From G965247475 sp965247475 (lineage in GTDB: Bacteria > Chloroflexota > UBA11872): a DNA stretch of 64,000 nucleotides. A model generated the notes under the pieces. That model saw only the letters and a list, made by a program, of their open reading frames with translations. It was not told the DNA's origin and did not search any database. The stretch is taken from positions 558,001 through 622,000 of the forward strand of contig OZ252016.1 of assembly GCA_965247475.1 (NCBI GenBank). The letters are read 5' to 3'. Made by a program: the position numbers and the translations under genes. Of this stretch, positions 39,074 to 47,935 are shown piece after piece (within the stretch, counting starts at the first letter, position 1; each line of letters starts with the position of its first letter).

Positions 39074-39894
39074 TCAATCTTCAAGTCCAACCGAACCGCG
39101 AACCGGCCGAGGACACGGCCGATCGCGACGTTGCGCCGGTGCTGGCCACCCGCGGACTGAGCTTCTGGTACGGAGACAGCCTGGCGCTGCACGACATCAC
39201 GCTCGACGTCCCGCCGCGTAACGTCACGGCCATCATCGGCCCATCCGGCTGCGGCAAGAGCACCTACCTGCGTCTCTTCAACCGCATGAACGAGCTGATT
39301 CCCGGCACGCGGTTGGAGGGCGCCGTCGAGTTCCACGGACGCGAGATCAACCGAGATGGCGTTGATCCGGTGACGATCCGGAGACGCATCGGCATGGTCT
39401 TTCAGAAGCCGAATCCGTTTCCCAAGTCGATCTACGACAACGTGGCGTACGGGCCGCGGGTGAACGGCTATCGCGGAGTGCTCGATGAGATCGTCGAGAC
39501 CTCACTGCGGCGGGCGGCGCTCTGGGAAGAGGTCAAGGATGGCCTCAAGAAGAGCGGGCTGGCGCTCTCCGGCGGACAGCAGCAGCGGCTGTGCATTGCG
39601 CGCGCGCTTGCGGTGGAGCCCGAGGTAATCCTCATGGATGAGCCCTGCTCGGCGCTCGACCCGATCGCGACCACGCGGATCGAGGACCTGATCCGGGAGC
39701 TCCGCGAGGACTACACGATCGTGATCGTCACCCACAACATGCAGCAGGCCGCGCGTGTCTCCGATCGAACCGCGTTCTTCACGCTCGGCGAGTCCGGCGC
39801 GGGTTCGCTGGTTGAGTTCGACGATACCCAGCGCCTCTTTACCACCCCGAGCGATCCGCGCACCGAGGCGTATATCACCGGCCGCTTTGGCTAG
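39070..39894 (+). CDS. pstB: Phosphate ABC transporter ATPase
   Basis: A 274-residue ATPase. Walker A is IIGPSGCGKSTYLRLFNRMN, the Q-loop FQKPNPFPKSIYDNVAYGPR, the ABC signature LSGGQQQRLCIARAL and Walker B VILMDEPCSALDP, with the switch His in IVIVTHNMQQAARVSD. GTG start overlapping the pstA stop by 4 bp. Confidence 0.97.
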   Translation: MINLQVQPNREPAEDTADRDVAPVLATRGLSFWYGDSLALHDITLDVPPRNVTAIIGPSGCGKSTYLRLFNRMNELIPGTRLEGAVEFHGREINRDGVDPVTIRRRIGMVFQKPNPFPKSIYDNVAYGPRVNGYRGVLDEIVETSLRRAALWEEVKDGLKKSGLALSGGQQQRLCIARALAVEPEVILMDEPCSALDPIATTRIEDLIRELREDYTIVIVTHNMQQAARVSDRTAFFTLGESGAGSLVEFDDTQRLFTTPSDPRTEAYITGRFG

Positions 39895-39908
39895 GGAGGG
39901 TGCATCCG

Positions 39909-40634
39909 ATGCCTCGCACCGAGTACGGCCAGCAGCTTCAAGAGGTTCAAGACGAGGTCCTGCTGATCGGCAGCGTGGTCGAGAAATCGATCGCGCGATC
40001 GATCGATGCCCTCAGGAATCGCGATCTCGAGCTGTCTCAGCAGGTCGTGGACGAGGACGACGTGATCGACCAGCGGGTCATCGCCCTCGAAGAGCGAACC
40101 ATTGACGTCATCGCGACCCAGCAGCCGATGGCCGGCGATCTGCGCTCACTCGTGACCGCGCTGTACGTGGCGTCGGAGCTCGAGCGGATCGGCGATTACG
40201 TCGAAGGCATCGCCAAGATCAGCCTATCGATGGGCAGCGCCCCCCCGCTGAAGCGCCTGATCGACATCCCCCGCATGGCCGAGATGGGCGCGGAGATGCT
40301 ACGGGGCAGCCTCGGGGCGCTCGTCGACAAGGACGTGGCCGCCGCCGAGGCCGTGTGGCGGGCCGACGACGAAGTTGATGAGCTCTATGCCCAGGTGTAC
40401 CGCGAGCTCCTCTCTTTCATGATCGAGGATCCGCGCACGATTCAGCGCGCGACCTACCTTCTGTGGGTGGCTCACAATCTGGAGCGAATTGCCGACCGTG
40501 CCACCAACATCGCCGAGCGTGTGATCTACGTCACGACCGGTCGCATCCCTACCAATCTGGGCGGGGACGCCGACTCGATCCCCGACGCGTTGAACCCGCG
40601 CCGCGCTCGCGATGTCGAGTCCACCGGCGGCTGA
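39909..40634 (+). CDS. phoU: Phosphate signalling complex protein PhoU
   Basis: A 241-residue protein of two three-helix PhoU repeats. Each carries the ExxxD metal-binding motif (VASELERIGDYVEGIAK and VAHNLERIADRATNIAERVI). ATG at 39909 with GGGAGGG 9 bp upstream is preferred over the GTG at 39900. It links the Pst transporter to PhoR and represses the regulon when phosphate is plentiful. Last gene of the operon. Confidence 0.96.
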   Translation: MPRTEYGQQLQEVQDEVLLIGSVVEKSIARSIDALRNRDLELSQQVVDEDDVIDQRVIALEERTIDVIATQQPMAGDLRSLVTALYVASELERIGDYVEGIAKISLSMGSAPPLKRLIDIPRMAEMGAEMLRGSLGALVDKDVAAAEAVWRADDEVDELYAQVYRELLSFMIEDPRTIQRATYLLWVAHNLERIADRATNIAERVIYVTTGRIPTNLGGDADSIPDALNPRRARDVESTGG

Positions 40635-40711
40635 GGCAATGTGCGCGGCCCCGCGCCGCGCGCACCCGCCGCGCCCCCACCGGTAGCCGGCCCCACCCCG
40701 TCACCCCTGCC

Positions 40712-41317
40712 TCACCCCGTCACCCCGGCGGACGCCGGGCGCCAGCCCCGTGACCTCAAACGTGTACTCCAGCCGCGCTTGGCCGGCTGGCCCTGGCGCT
40801 GTGCCGGATCGCGCTCGACCAGCTCCAGCACGATCACGGTCTCGCCCTCGGCCAGTCCGCGCAGCTCCAGCACCTTGGCGGCAACCGCCGGATTCCCGAT
40901 CAGGCCGTCGGTCTCGAACGCGGGCTGGCCGTTCACCGCGTGCCACTCCATGACGAACGTGTCGGGCTTCTGGGCCCAGCGCCAGCGCAACGTCGAGGCG
41001 TCGTCGCCGCCGAGCATGATCTCCGTACCCTTCTGGTCCGGCAGACCGATGTCATGCACGAAATACTCGGTCTGGATCACCTGGCCGGCGTCGGCCTCGG
41101 TCAGCACCAGGTGCTGGCCCTCGCTCTTTCCGGTGGCAATCGAGCGGTCCGTGGACTCGCTTGGCCGCGCGGCTTCGCCCGCGGCCGCATCGGCGTCGGC
41201 GCCTGCCTCCGCGACGGTGGATTCGCCGCAAGCCCCCAGCGCCGCAAGTCCGGTCAATCCTCCGATCGCCGCCGTCCCGCGGAGCAACGAACGCCGCGAA
41301 ATCGTCCGACGCCTCAT
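40712..41317 (-). pseudogene. TAT lipoprotein, chagasin-like (paralogue 2), frameshifted C-terminus
   Basis: About 201 residues from the ATG at 41317. A twin-arginine signal (ISRRSLLRGTAAIGGLTGLA) precedes the lipobox LGAC. The mature core parallels the protein at 18213: VLTEADAGQVIQ, DIGLPDQKGTEIMLGGDDAS, TLRWRW, GLIGNPAVAAKVLELRG and VLELVERDPAQR. Just after QPAKR, two extra bases (about 40773-40774) throw the frame. The expected strand LEYTFEVTGLAPG is present in another frame and ends at 40701. The in-frame tail GWSTRLRSRGW is therefore non-native. It could be a real late frameshift or a sequencing error. Confidence 0.72.
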
Positions 41318-41448
41318 GGATTTCCCGCCTACCTTCGGTTCGGTCGCCGGGACCTGCGAGCCGGTCGAGTCCACTGCCCGGCCCTTCCGTCGCCCCCTAC
41401 ACTGGCTGCCGCTCGTCCGTCTGATGGCGTAGCTGAGCTGAGGGCCGC

Positions 41449-42927
41449 GTGATCACCGACCCGCACCGGCCTCGCTACCACGTCCTTCCGCCTGCCGGCT
41501 GGACCAACGACCCCAACGGTCCGATCCAGTGGAAGGGCCGCTATCACCTCTTCTATCAGCACAATCCCGGCGGTGTGGCCGAACAGCCCAACAGCGCCGG
41601 CTACGCCGTTCCCACGCGTGGAGAGTGGAGCTGGGCGCACGTCGTCAGCGACGATCTGGCCCACTGGGAGCACTTGCCGCTTGCCCTCTCGCCGACTCCC
41701 GGCGGGCCGGACCAGAACGCCTGCATGTCCGGCTGCGCTGTGGACAACGAGGGAGTGCCGACCCTCGTCTACACCGGCGGAGGTCCGATGGAGTCCCAGT
41801 GCATCGCCACCGGCTCCGACGATCTCATCACCTGGACCAAGCACCCCGCCAACCCGGTGATCGGCGGTCCGCCGCCCGGCGTCGATGCGGTCGGCTTCCG
41901 TGACACGTGCGTATGGCGCGAGGGCGATTCCTGGCGGATGATCGTGGGCAGCGGCATCCGCGGCGTCGGCGCCAGTCTGCCGCTCTACCGCTCCGACGAT
42001 CTCGTGAATTGGCAACACCTGGGAGCGCTCTTCACCGACCGCGCGGAGCAGTCCGGTCCGCGCTGGGACTGCCCCGACTTTTTCCCCCTCGCCGGCCGCC
42101 ACGTGCTGATCGTCTCGGTGTGCGCCGACACGTGGTCGCCGTTCTTCGTGGGCGACTATGCGGACGACGCGTTCGTCCCCCAACGCCGCGGCCGCATGGA
42201 CCTCGGCACGCAGTTCTATGCTCCGCAGAACATGCGCGACGACCGGGGCCGCCGGCTCGTCTGGGGCATCATCCGTGAGGGACGCGGTGCCGCCGCGCAG
42301 GCCGAGGCCGGGTGGTCCCGACTGATTTCGCTCCCGCGGCAGCTCGGCCTCGACGACGGCGGCCGCCTCACCTCGTCGCCGGCGCCGGAGCTGCGCGCGC
42401 TGCGGGGGATGCACGTCGGCTACACCGATGTCCCGCTCGCGCCGGACCGTCCGTTTGACGTCGAGAACGTACGCAGCGATGGCCTCGAGATCCTGGCCCG
42501 GTTCTCGCCGGCCGACTCCGGCTTGGTCGGGCTGTCCGTTCGCCGCTCACCCGGCGGTGAGGAGGAGACGCTCATCACCTACGACTTCGGGTTCGACCGA
42601 TTCGAGATCAACTGCGGGCGCTCCAGCCTCGACCTCTCGACCGAGCGTCCGCTCACCGGCGGACCGCTTCACCGCGCACCCGATCAGCCGCTGGAGCTGC
42701 GCCTGTTCCTGGACGCGTCCGTGATCGAGGTCTTCGCCAACGGACGCGCCGCCACGGCCCGCGTGTACCCGACCCGTTCGGACAGCCTCGGCGTGCGCGT
42801 GTTCAGTCAGGATGCGAGGCCTGCCGAGACGGTCAGGTCCCGCGGCCGGGCCGAGTTGCTGTCGCTCGATCTCTGGGAGATCGACTCGATCTGGGACGGC
42901 ACCGAGGCTATTCCGGCCGGCGACTGA
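41449..42927 (+). CDS. GH32 family beta-fructosidase-like hydrolase
   Basis: A 492-residue glycoside hydrolase with the five-bladed propeller and C-terminal beta sandwich of GH32. The nucleophile motif is WTNDPNG with D21. Two other signatures are altered: RDP reads RDT (151-153), and the acid/base motif EC reads DC in WDCPDFFPL (D207). Substrate-contact segments SWAHVVSDDLAHWEHLPLAL and QFYAPQNM are typical. No signal peptide, so likely cytoplasmic. GTG start. Activity on sucrose or fructans is plausible but the D207 change makes it uncertain. Confidence 0.87.
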   Translation: MITDPHRPRYHVLPPAGWTNDPNGPIQWKGRYHLFYQHNPGGVAEQPNSAGYAVPTRGEWSWAHVVSDDLAHWEHLPLALSPTPGGPDQNACMSGCAVDNEGVPTLVYTGGGPMESQCIATGSDDLITWTKHPANPVIGGPPPGVDAVGFRDTCVWREGDSWRMIVGSGIRGVGASLPLYRSDDLVNWQHLGALFTDRAEQSGPRWDCPDFFPLAGRHVLIVSVCADTWSPFFVGDYADDAFVPQRRGRMDLGTQFYAPQNMRDDRGRRLVWGIIREGRGAAAQAEAGWSRLISLPRQLGLDDGGRLTSSPAPELRALRGMHVGYTDVPLAPDRPFDVENVRSDGLEILARFSPADSGLVGLSVRRSPGGEEETLITYDFGFDRFEINCGRSSLDLSTERPLTGGPLHRAPDQPLELRLFLDASVIEVFANGRAATARVYPTRSDSLGVRVFSQDARPAETVRSRGRAELLSLDLWEIDSIWDGTEAIPAGD

Positions 42928-43021
42928 CCTCGGTGGACGGTGTCGAGGACCTATGTGGCGGGCTGCGATCGGGTTGTCCCCGTCATCCGCGATCGGCGCT
43001 GCAGCGCCATTTCGGCGGCCG

Positions 43022-44233
43022 CTAGAGCCGGTACGCGCTCTCCCCGTGCTCGGACGCATCGAGTCCAGCCGTCTCGACCTCACGCGGGACCCTGATCCCG
43101 ATCGTGATCTTCAGAAACCAGAGAATGAGTCCCGTAGCTACGAAGGCCCATCCCCAGGTGGCGAGGATCGCGAGAACCTGAATGCCTATCTGCTCGATCC
43201 GTGAGACGCCCGTGAACACCTCGATCCCGCCGAACCCGATGCCCACGAACAACCCCGTCGCCAGCGCGCCCCAGGTCCCGCCGACTCCGTGGAGGCCCCA
43301 AACGGACAGCGAGTCGTCGAGTTTGAGCTTCAGGAGGAGTTCGACCGCCAGGTAGCAGAGGACGCCGGCCACGAGCCCGATGAGGATGGCCGGCATCGGA
43401 CCGACATAGCCCGCGGCTGGGGTGATGGCGACAAGGCCGGCGACGGCGCCCGATGCCGCTCCAACGACCGACGGCTTGTGCTTGACCCAGGCTGCGGTCG
43501 TCCACCCCAGGATGCCGGCCGCGGCCGCCGTATTGGTGACCACGAATGCGTTCACCGCGCTGCCGCCGATCGCCAGCGCCGAGCCCGCGTTGAACCCGAA
43601 CCAGCCAAACCACAAGAGCCCGGCCCCCAGCACCACCATGGGAATGTTGTGCGGCTCCATCGGCTCCACGCCAAAGCCGATACGCCGGCCAAATATCAAG
43701 GCGGCGACCAGAGCGGCTACCCCGGTGTTGATGTGGACCACGTTGCCGCCCGCGAAGTCGAGCGCGCCCAGCTCCTGGATCCATCCACCGCCCCAGACCC
43801 AGTGGGCGACAGGGGCGTACACGATCGTGACCCACAGCACGACGAACGGCACATAGGCGCTGAACTTCATCCGCTCGGCAAACGCGCCGGCGATCAGCGC
43901 CGGCGCGATGATGGCGAACATGCCCTGAAAGATCATGTGCGCCTGATGCGGCACGTTGTCGGCGTGGGGCCCGGGCTCGGTCGCGCTGACGTTGTTGAGC
44001 CCAAGAAACTCGAGGCCTCCGATGAACTTGCCGACGTCGGGACCGAAGGCCAGCGTGTAGCCCCAGAGCACCCAGACGATCCCGACGATCCCCATGCTCA
44101 TCAGGCACTGAACGACCGTAGCCGCCGCGTTCTTGCTGCGGGCCAGCCCGCTGTAGAACAGCGCCAGCCCGGGCGTCATGAGCAGAACCAGCGCGGAACA
44201 TACGAGCAGCCACGTGGTATCGCTGGGATTCAT
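43022..44233 (-). CDS. amt: Ammonium transporter
   Basis: A 403-residue Amt/Rh channel protein with about 11 membrane helices. It shows the signature FYSGLARSKNAAATVVQCLM and the GAxAERMKFSAYVPF-type segment. The pore twin histidines lie in GNVVHINTG and in WGLHGVGGTWGAL. The start ATG at 44233 gives MNPSDTTWLLVCSALVLLMT. No GlnK (P-II) gene is adjacent. Confidence 0.96.
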   Translation of the reverse strand: MNPSDTTWLLVCSALVLLMTPGLALFYSGLARSKNAAATVVQCLMSMGIVGIVWVLWGYTLAFGPDVGKFIGGLEFLGLNNVSATEPGPHADNVPHQAHMIFQGMFAIIAPALIAGAFAERMKFSAYVPFVVLWVTIVYAPVAHWVWGGGWIQELGALDFAGGNVVHINTGVAALVAALIFGRRIGFGVEPMEPHNIPMVVLGAGLLWFGWFGFNAGSALAIGGSAVNAFVVTNTAAAAGILGWTTAAWVKHKPSVVGAASGAVAGLVAITPAAGYVGPMPAILIGLVAGVLCYLAVELLLKLKLDDSLSVWGLHGVGGTWGALATGLFVGIGFGGIEVFTGVSRIEQIGIQVLAILATWGWAFVATGLILWFLKITIGIRVPREVETAGLDASEHGESAYRL

Positions 44234-44540
44234 TGACGAGAGACCGTGGAGCTTGGCGGTGCCGCGCAGAGTCTAACGGTGGTGGACTATTGACATCCAA
44301 CCGGTGGCACTCGTGATGTCAACCAGGTCTTGTGAGCCGCATCGCCGGCGGCCTCCAATAGGAGGCGGTCACTCCGTCCTTCACCCCGAGCTACCCCTCA
44401 TGTCATTCCGAGGCGAGGCCGAGGAATCTCATGGCCGCCGGACCGACGGAGGCCGCGCGCGCAGGTCATTCCGGCTCGGGACCGGCCTTGTCGAACCGTG
44501 CACCCTGAGCCCTTCGGCAAGCTCAGGACGGGCCCTGTCG
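44234..44540. repeat. Intergenic mosaic of dispersed repeats A and B
   Basis: The amt upstream region holds an A copy at 44401-44442 (TCATTCCGAGGCGAGGCCGA...CTCATGG) and a B copy at 44493-44540 (TCGAACCGTGCACCCTGAGC, CTTCGGCAAGCTCAGG, CCCTGTCGAA). The amt promoter should be within 44234-44300. Confidence 0.7.
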
Positions 44541-46082
44541 AATCACCACATCGCCCCGCCTACTCGCAATCCGGCAGCTGGAGGCTGCCGGGATCACCCC
44601 CGACAAGCCGTGCCGGACGAGTTGCATACCGGACACGCGCGGCGGCGCGCCGCTTAGCTCCACGCCTTCCCATTCGGTGAGGAGGCGGTCGGCGGTCCAG
44701 TTCAGCTCCGTGAGGCCCGCCAGCACATCCCGCATCTCCAGCAGCGTCTCGCAGTCGTCCACCAGGACAGGGTTCGCGGCCGGGTCCGGCACGGCGGCGC
44801 CCGCCGTACACGCGGCCACCTCCACCGGGCCATCCGGCGCCCACCGACTGGAAACCAGTGCCACTGTCATGTCCACATCAGCATCCGTACGCCGGTCCCA
44901 TCCGGCGCCATGGTGTAGAGGGTGATCAAGCCACGCCGCGTTCCGGTGTTGGCGATCGCGATCCGCGCACCATCCGGCGACCACGCTGCTACCGATCCGT
45001 CCGTCAGGTCGCTCGGCGACGTGCCCACCGGCGTCCCGTCCAGGTCCACCACGCAGACCACCCGGCCGCACGTATACAGAATCTGATCCCCCGCCGGCGA
45101 CCACGCCACCGTCTCGATCCAGGCGTGCGTCGGATCCGGCTCCCGGTGCTGCGGGTGCCAGCCGTCGATCGTCGTGACCCGCTGCGCGTCCGACCCGTCC
45201 GCCGCGACCGTGACGAGCGCCACCTCGGCGCCGTCGGGCTTGGCAAACGCGAGCCGCTCCCCGTCCGGCGACCACGACGGCCCGCTGACCGCCACTGCGA
45301 TCCGCTTGAGGTCCGTCCCGTCGGCCCCGACCGTGTAGATTTGGGTGTAGAACTTGTAGCGATTCGCGCCTACCAACTTCCCTTCGATAACCACGAAGGC
45401 CAGCCGTCGCCCGTCGGGCGACCACTGCGGCGGATGGTTCACGACCGCACCCAGCCCGAGCGTCAGGACCCGCACCTCCGAGCCGTCGGGGGCCATCGTG
45501 TACAGGTGCGCCGAGGAACTCGCCCGGTAGCGCTCGCTTTCCCGCACGTGGCGACCGGACAGGAACGCGATGCGGGTCCCATCGGGCGACCACATCGGGA
45601 AGTTGCTATAGGAATCATCGAACGTGAGCCGCTCCGGGTCCGTGCCGTCGATCTTCGAAATCGCGATCTCATACTGGTAGTCGTCGCCGTCCAGCCGTTC
45701 GGCCACATCCTGCAGGCGCGTCGGCGGATACCGGCAGGTCGAATACACCAGGCGCCCGCCGTCCGGCGACACGCTGAAGGCGGACATGGGTCCGGCCCCC
45801 CCCCGCGGGCGGCGTCCCGTCAACAATCTGCCGCAGGCGCGATCCATCGGCCGCCGCCACGAATATGTCGGCCGACCGGGTAAAGACCACCGACGAACCG
45901 TCCGCGCTCCACTGGACGAAGTCCAGGGACTGCCACGCCCCCTTGCCACCGGTACAGGCCGTGGAGATGTGCCGGTGCACTTCCCCCTGCCCCGCCCGTT
46001 CGTCATGGGGGAAACACCCGGCCAACCACACCAACAACACAAGGGTGGCCGGAAGTGCCCCCCAGCGCCGTCGTAACTTCAT
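44541..46082 (-). pseudogene. TolB-like beta-propeller lipoprotein with LRR remnant, frame broken
   Basis: Three consecutive frames together make one protein. 46082 to about 45805: lipoprotein signal (LPATLVLLVWLAG, lipobox LAGC) and the first blade (VQWSADGSSVVFTRSADIFV). At a run of nine C (45796-45804; G9 on the coding strand) the frame shifts, and about 45795 to 44867 continues the propeller with repeated WSPDG/SPDGGRL motifs (FPMWSPDGTRIAFLSG, PQWSPDGRRLAFV, GPSWSPDGERLAFA, VAAWSPDGARIAIA). A second break near 44880 leads to a short LRR N-cap: DCETLLEMRDVLAGLTELNW, EWEGVELSGAPPRVSGMQL, LSGVIP. This ends abruptly near 44590 at the repeat cluster. Probably a decayed surface or sensor protein. 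Confidence 0.72.
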
Positions 46083-46583
46083 CTGTCCCAGCCTGTTCCG
46101 CCGCTGCTAATCACGACGTCTGAAAGCGCGTTTGATACAGGGCGTAGATCGCCATCACATCCAACGGGTGCGGGTGGCAAGAGCGCCCAGCAGACCGACG
46201 GCCGAGCGCCACGTCATGCGATGGGCTCTCACTGGTCCGCCTCGCGCGCCCTCACGGCGTCTGATACTAGGCATTCCCAATAAACACTACGCGCGATTCG
46301 GCGGAATCGTTCCGTCCCCGAACGCGTCGACCGCGTCACGTCAAAGGGATGCGGGGCGCAATCGGGCTCGCCGCGTCAGTTGCGTCCGGCGCGCAGCTGG
46401 CCAGGCTCACAACCAGCGCCAGCGCCACCACGCCCGCAAGGTCGGCGCGACGAGGAATCTCACGGCCGCCGGACCGGCGAGGGCCTGTCCCCCGTGCACC
46501 CTGAGCGCCTGTCGAGGCGGGCACGGGAATGGTGCGGCTCGGGGCACTGAACCGGTGGCCCGACCTTCAGGTCGGGATGCCCG
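46083..46583. other. 500-bp gap: lipoprotein-signal remnant and repeat mosaic
   Basis: On the minus strand, about 46450-46336 encodes ADLAGVVALALVVSLASC then APDATDAASPI and a stop, which looks like a lipoprotein signal peptide cut off at both ends. Directly beyond it, 46449-46578 is a mosaic of repeats A (partial), B (shortened, 46489-46527) and C (46554-46578). The remaining 46083-46335 shows no recognisable gene. Confidence 0.45.
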
Positions 46584-47042
46584 CTACGGCGATTGCCCCG
46601 TCGGCGCCTCGTCGCGGAACGCCTCTTTGAGGATCTTGCGCGCGGCGCAAGCGTCATCCTGCACCGCGAAGCTGACGCCGTCGTCGGTCAGCTCGAACGT
46701 GTACGTTCCGGTCTCGTCACCCCCGCAGCTCTGGCCATGGCCGTCGGACACGAACGTCACCGTCCCTTCGCCGATCTCGTACGTACCGCTGTCCATCGGG
46801 ATAGCGCCGGAGGGTGTCAGGAATTCGAACGTCCCGTCGTCTTCGAAGTTGACGACGATCGGGATGCCCGTCGATTTCCAGAATCCAACTAGTTCATGCT
46901 CCACCGATGCTGCGGCGGCCGGCGTCTCAGCCGCAGGGGCTGCGGTGGCGGCCGGCGCTTCGGTGGTGGTCGCGCTGTCTCCACACGCTGCCGCTATCGC
47001 CATCAACCCCACCAGAACAACGATCGCTAGGAGAATCCGCAT
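46584..47042 (-). CDS. Lipocalin-like secreted lipoprotein
   Basis: A 152-residue protein. The signal peptide (MRILLAIVVLVGLMAIAAAC) ends in lipobox IAAAC, then an Ala/Thr/Pro linker of about 25 residues. The mature domain is a repeated beta pattern, VGFWKSTGIPIVVNFEDDGT, GTYEIGEGTVTFVSD, GTYTFELTDDGVSFAVQDDA, typical of small calycin/lipocalin-like domains, with two Cys pairs' worth of residues. Start fixed by AAGGAG upstream of the ATG. Function unknown. Confidence 0.68.
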   Translation of the reverse strand: MRILLAIVVLVGLMAIAAACGDSATTTEAPAATAAPAAETPAAAASVEHELVGFWKSTGIPIVVNFEDDGTFEFLTPSGAIPMDSGTYEIGEGTVTFVSDGHGQSCGGDETGTYTFELTDDGVSFAVQDDACAARKILKEAFRDEAPTGQSP

Positions 47043-47296
47043 CGTGCCGGCTCCTTGTCGGTCGCGCGCCGCGACCGATCTCGACGCGTCCCGATGCAAT
47101 GTAGCGCCACCGACAACCCCAAGGCCATCAGGCAAGGCGGCGTTCGATGTCCGCGATCATCGGCGAATCGCCCTGCTCCGTCACCCCGTCGCAAGCGTGT
47201 CCCGGAATACGATCCGGCGCCGCGAGGGGTCCCCCCTCGAGGGCTCGGCCTAGCAGCCGATCCTTAGCCGCGTCCTGCCCCCATATAGTGGCGGCC

Positions 47297-47887
47297 ATGG
47301 CCCTCTTCTCCTCCGATCGGGAGCGGCGCCTGTGGCTGTGGACGCTGGCCGTCGTGGTGGCGATCTACTCCACCCTCGGCCTCGCGCGGACGCTGGCTTG
47401 GGCCCTGCGCGAGCGCGGTTTGCTGGATGTCGCCTCGTTTTGGCTGGCCATGCTCCTGGTGGGGGCGACCATCGTCGCGTTTGGGCTGAAGGCACGGCCG
47501 GGCGGGCTGGAGATCGCCGTCATGCTGGGTGTCACGGCTGCCTACGTGCTGCTGTTGCTCAGGATGGTGATTCCCGAGGAGCGCTCGCACATCATCGAGT
47601 ACAGCGTGGTGGGCGTCTTCATCCACGAAGCGCTCGCCGAGCGCGCCAGCCAGGGTCGCCGCGTCCCGCTGCCGCCCCTGCTCGCCATTCTGGCGACGGC
47701 GGCGCTGGGCTCGCTCGACGAGGGCATCCAGGTGTTTCTGCCCAGCCGCGTCTTCGACCCACAAGACATCCTGTTCAACCTGCTCGCCGGCACGATGGCG
47801 GTGGGTGCGAGCGTCGCGCTCGCATGGGCGCGGAGGCGATCGCGTCGGCATGGGGTCCGCAGCTTCTTCGATCGGCGCACGCACTGA
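47297..47887 (+). CDS. VanZ-like membrane protein
   Basis: A 196-residue protein with five or six hydrophobic helices. It carries the VanZ-family signature in LGSLDEGIQVFLPSRVFDPQ then DILFNLLAGT, and RSHIIEYSVVGVFIHEAL matches the His-Glu-Tyr segment typical of the family. ATG start at 47297. Family members are named from teicoplanin resistance, but most have no known role. It sits 48 bp upstream of the polysaccharide deacetylase gene. Confidence 0.8.
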   Translation: MALFSSDRERRLWLWTLAVVVAIYSTLGLARTLAWALRERGLLDVASFWLAMLLVGATIVAFGLKARPGGLEIAVMLGVTAAYVLLLLRMVIPEERSHIIEYSVVGVFIHEALAERASQGRRVPLPPLLAILATAALGSLDEGIQVFLPSRVFDPQDILFNLLAGTMAVGASVALAWARRRSRRHGVRSFFDRRTH

Positions 47888-47935
47888 CCTAGACTGTGCG
47901 CCCTGCCTGATACCGAGATCGGCGGCGGATACGTA

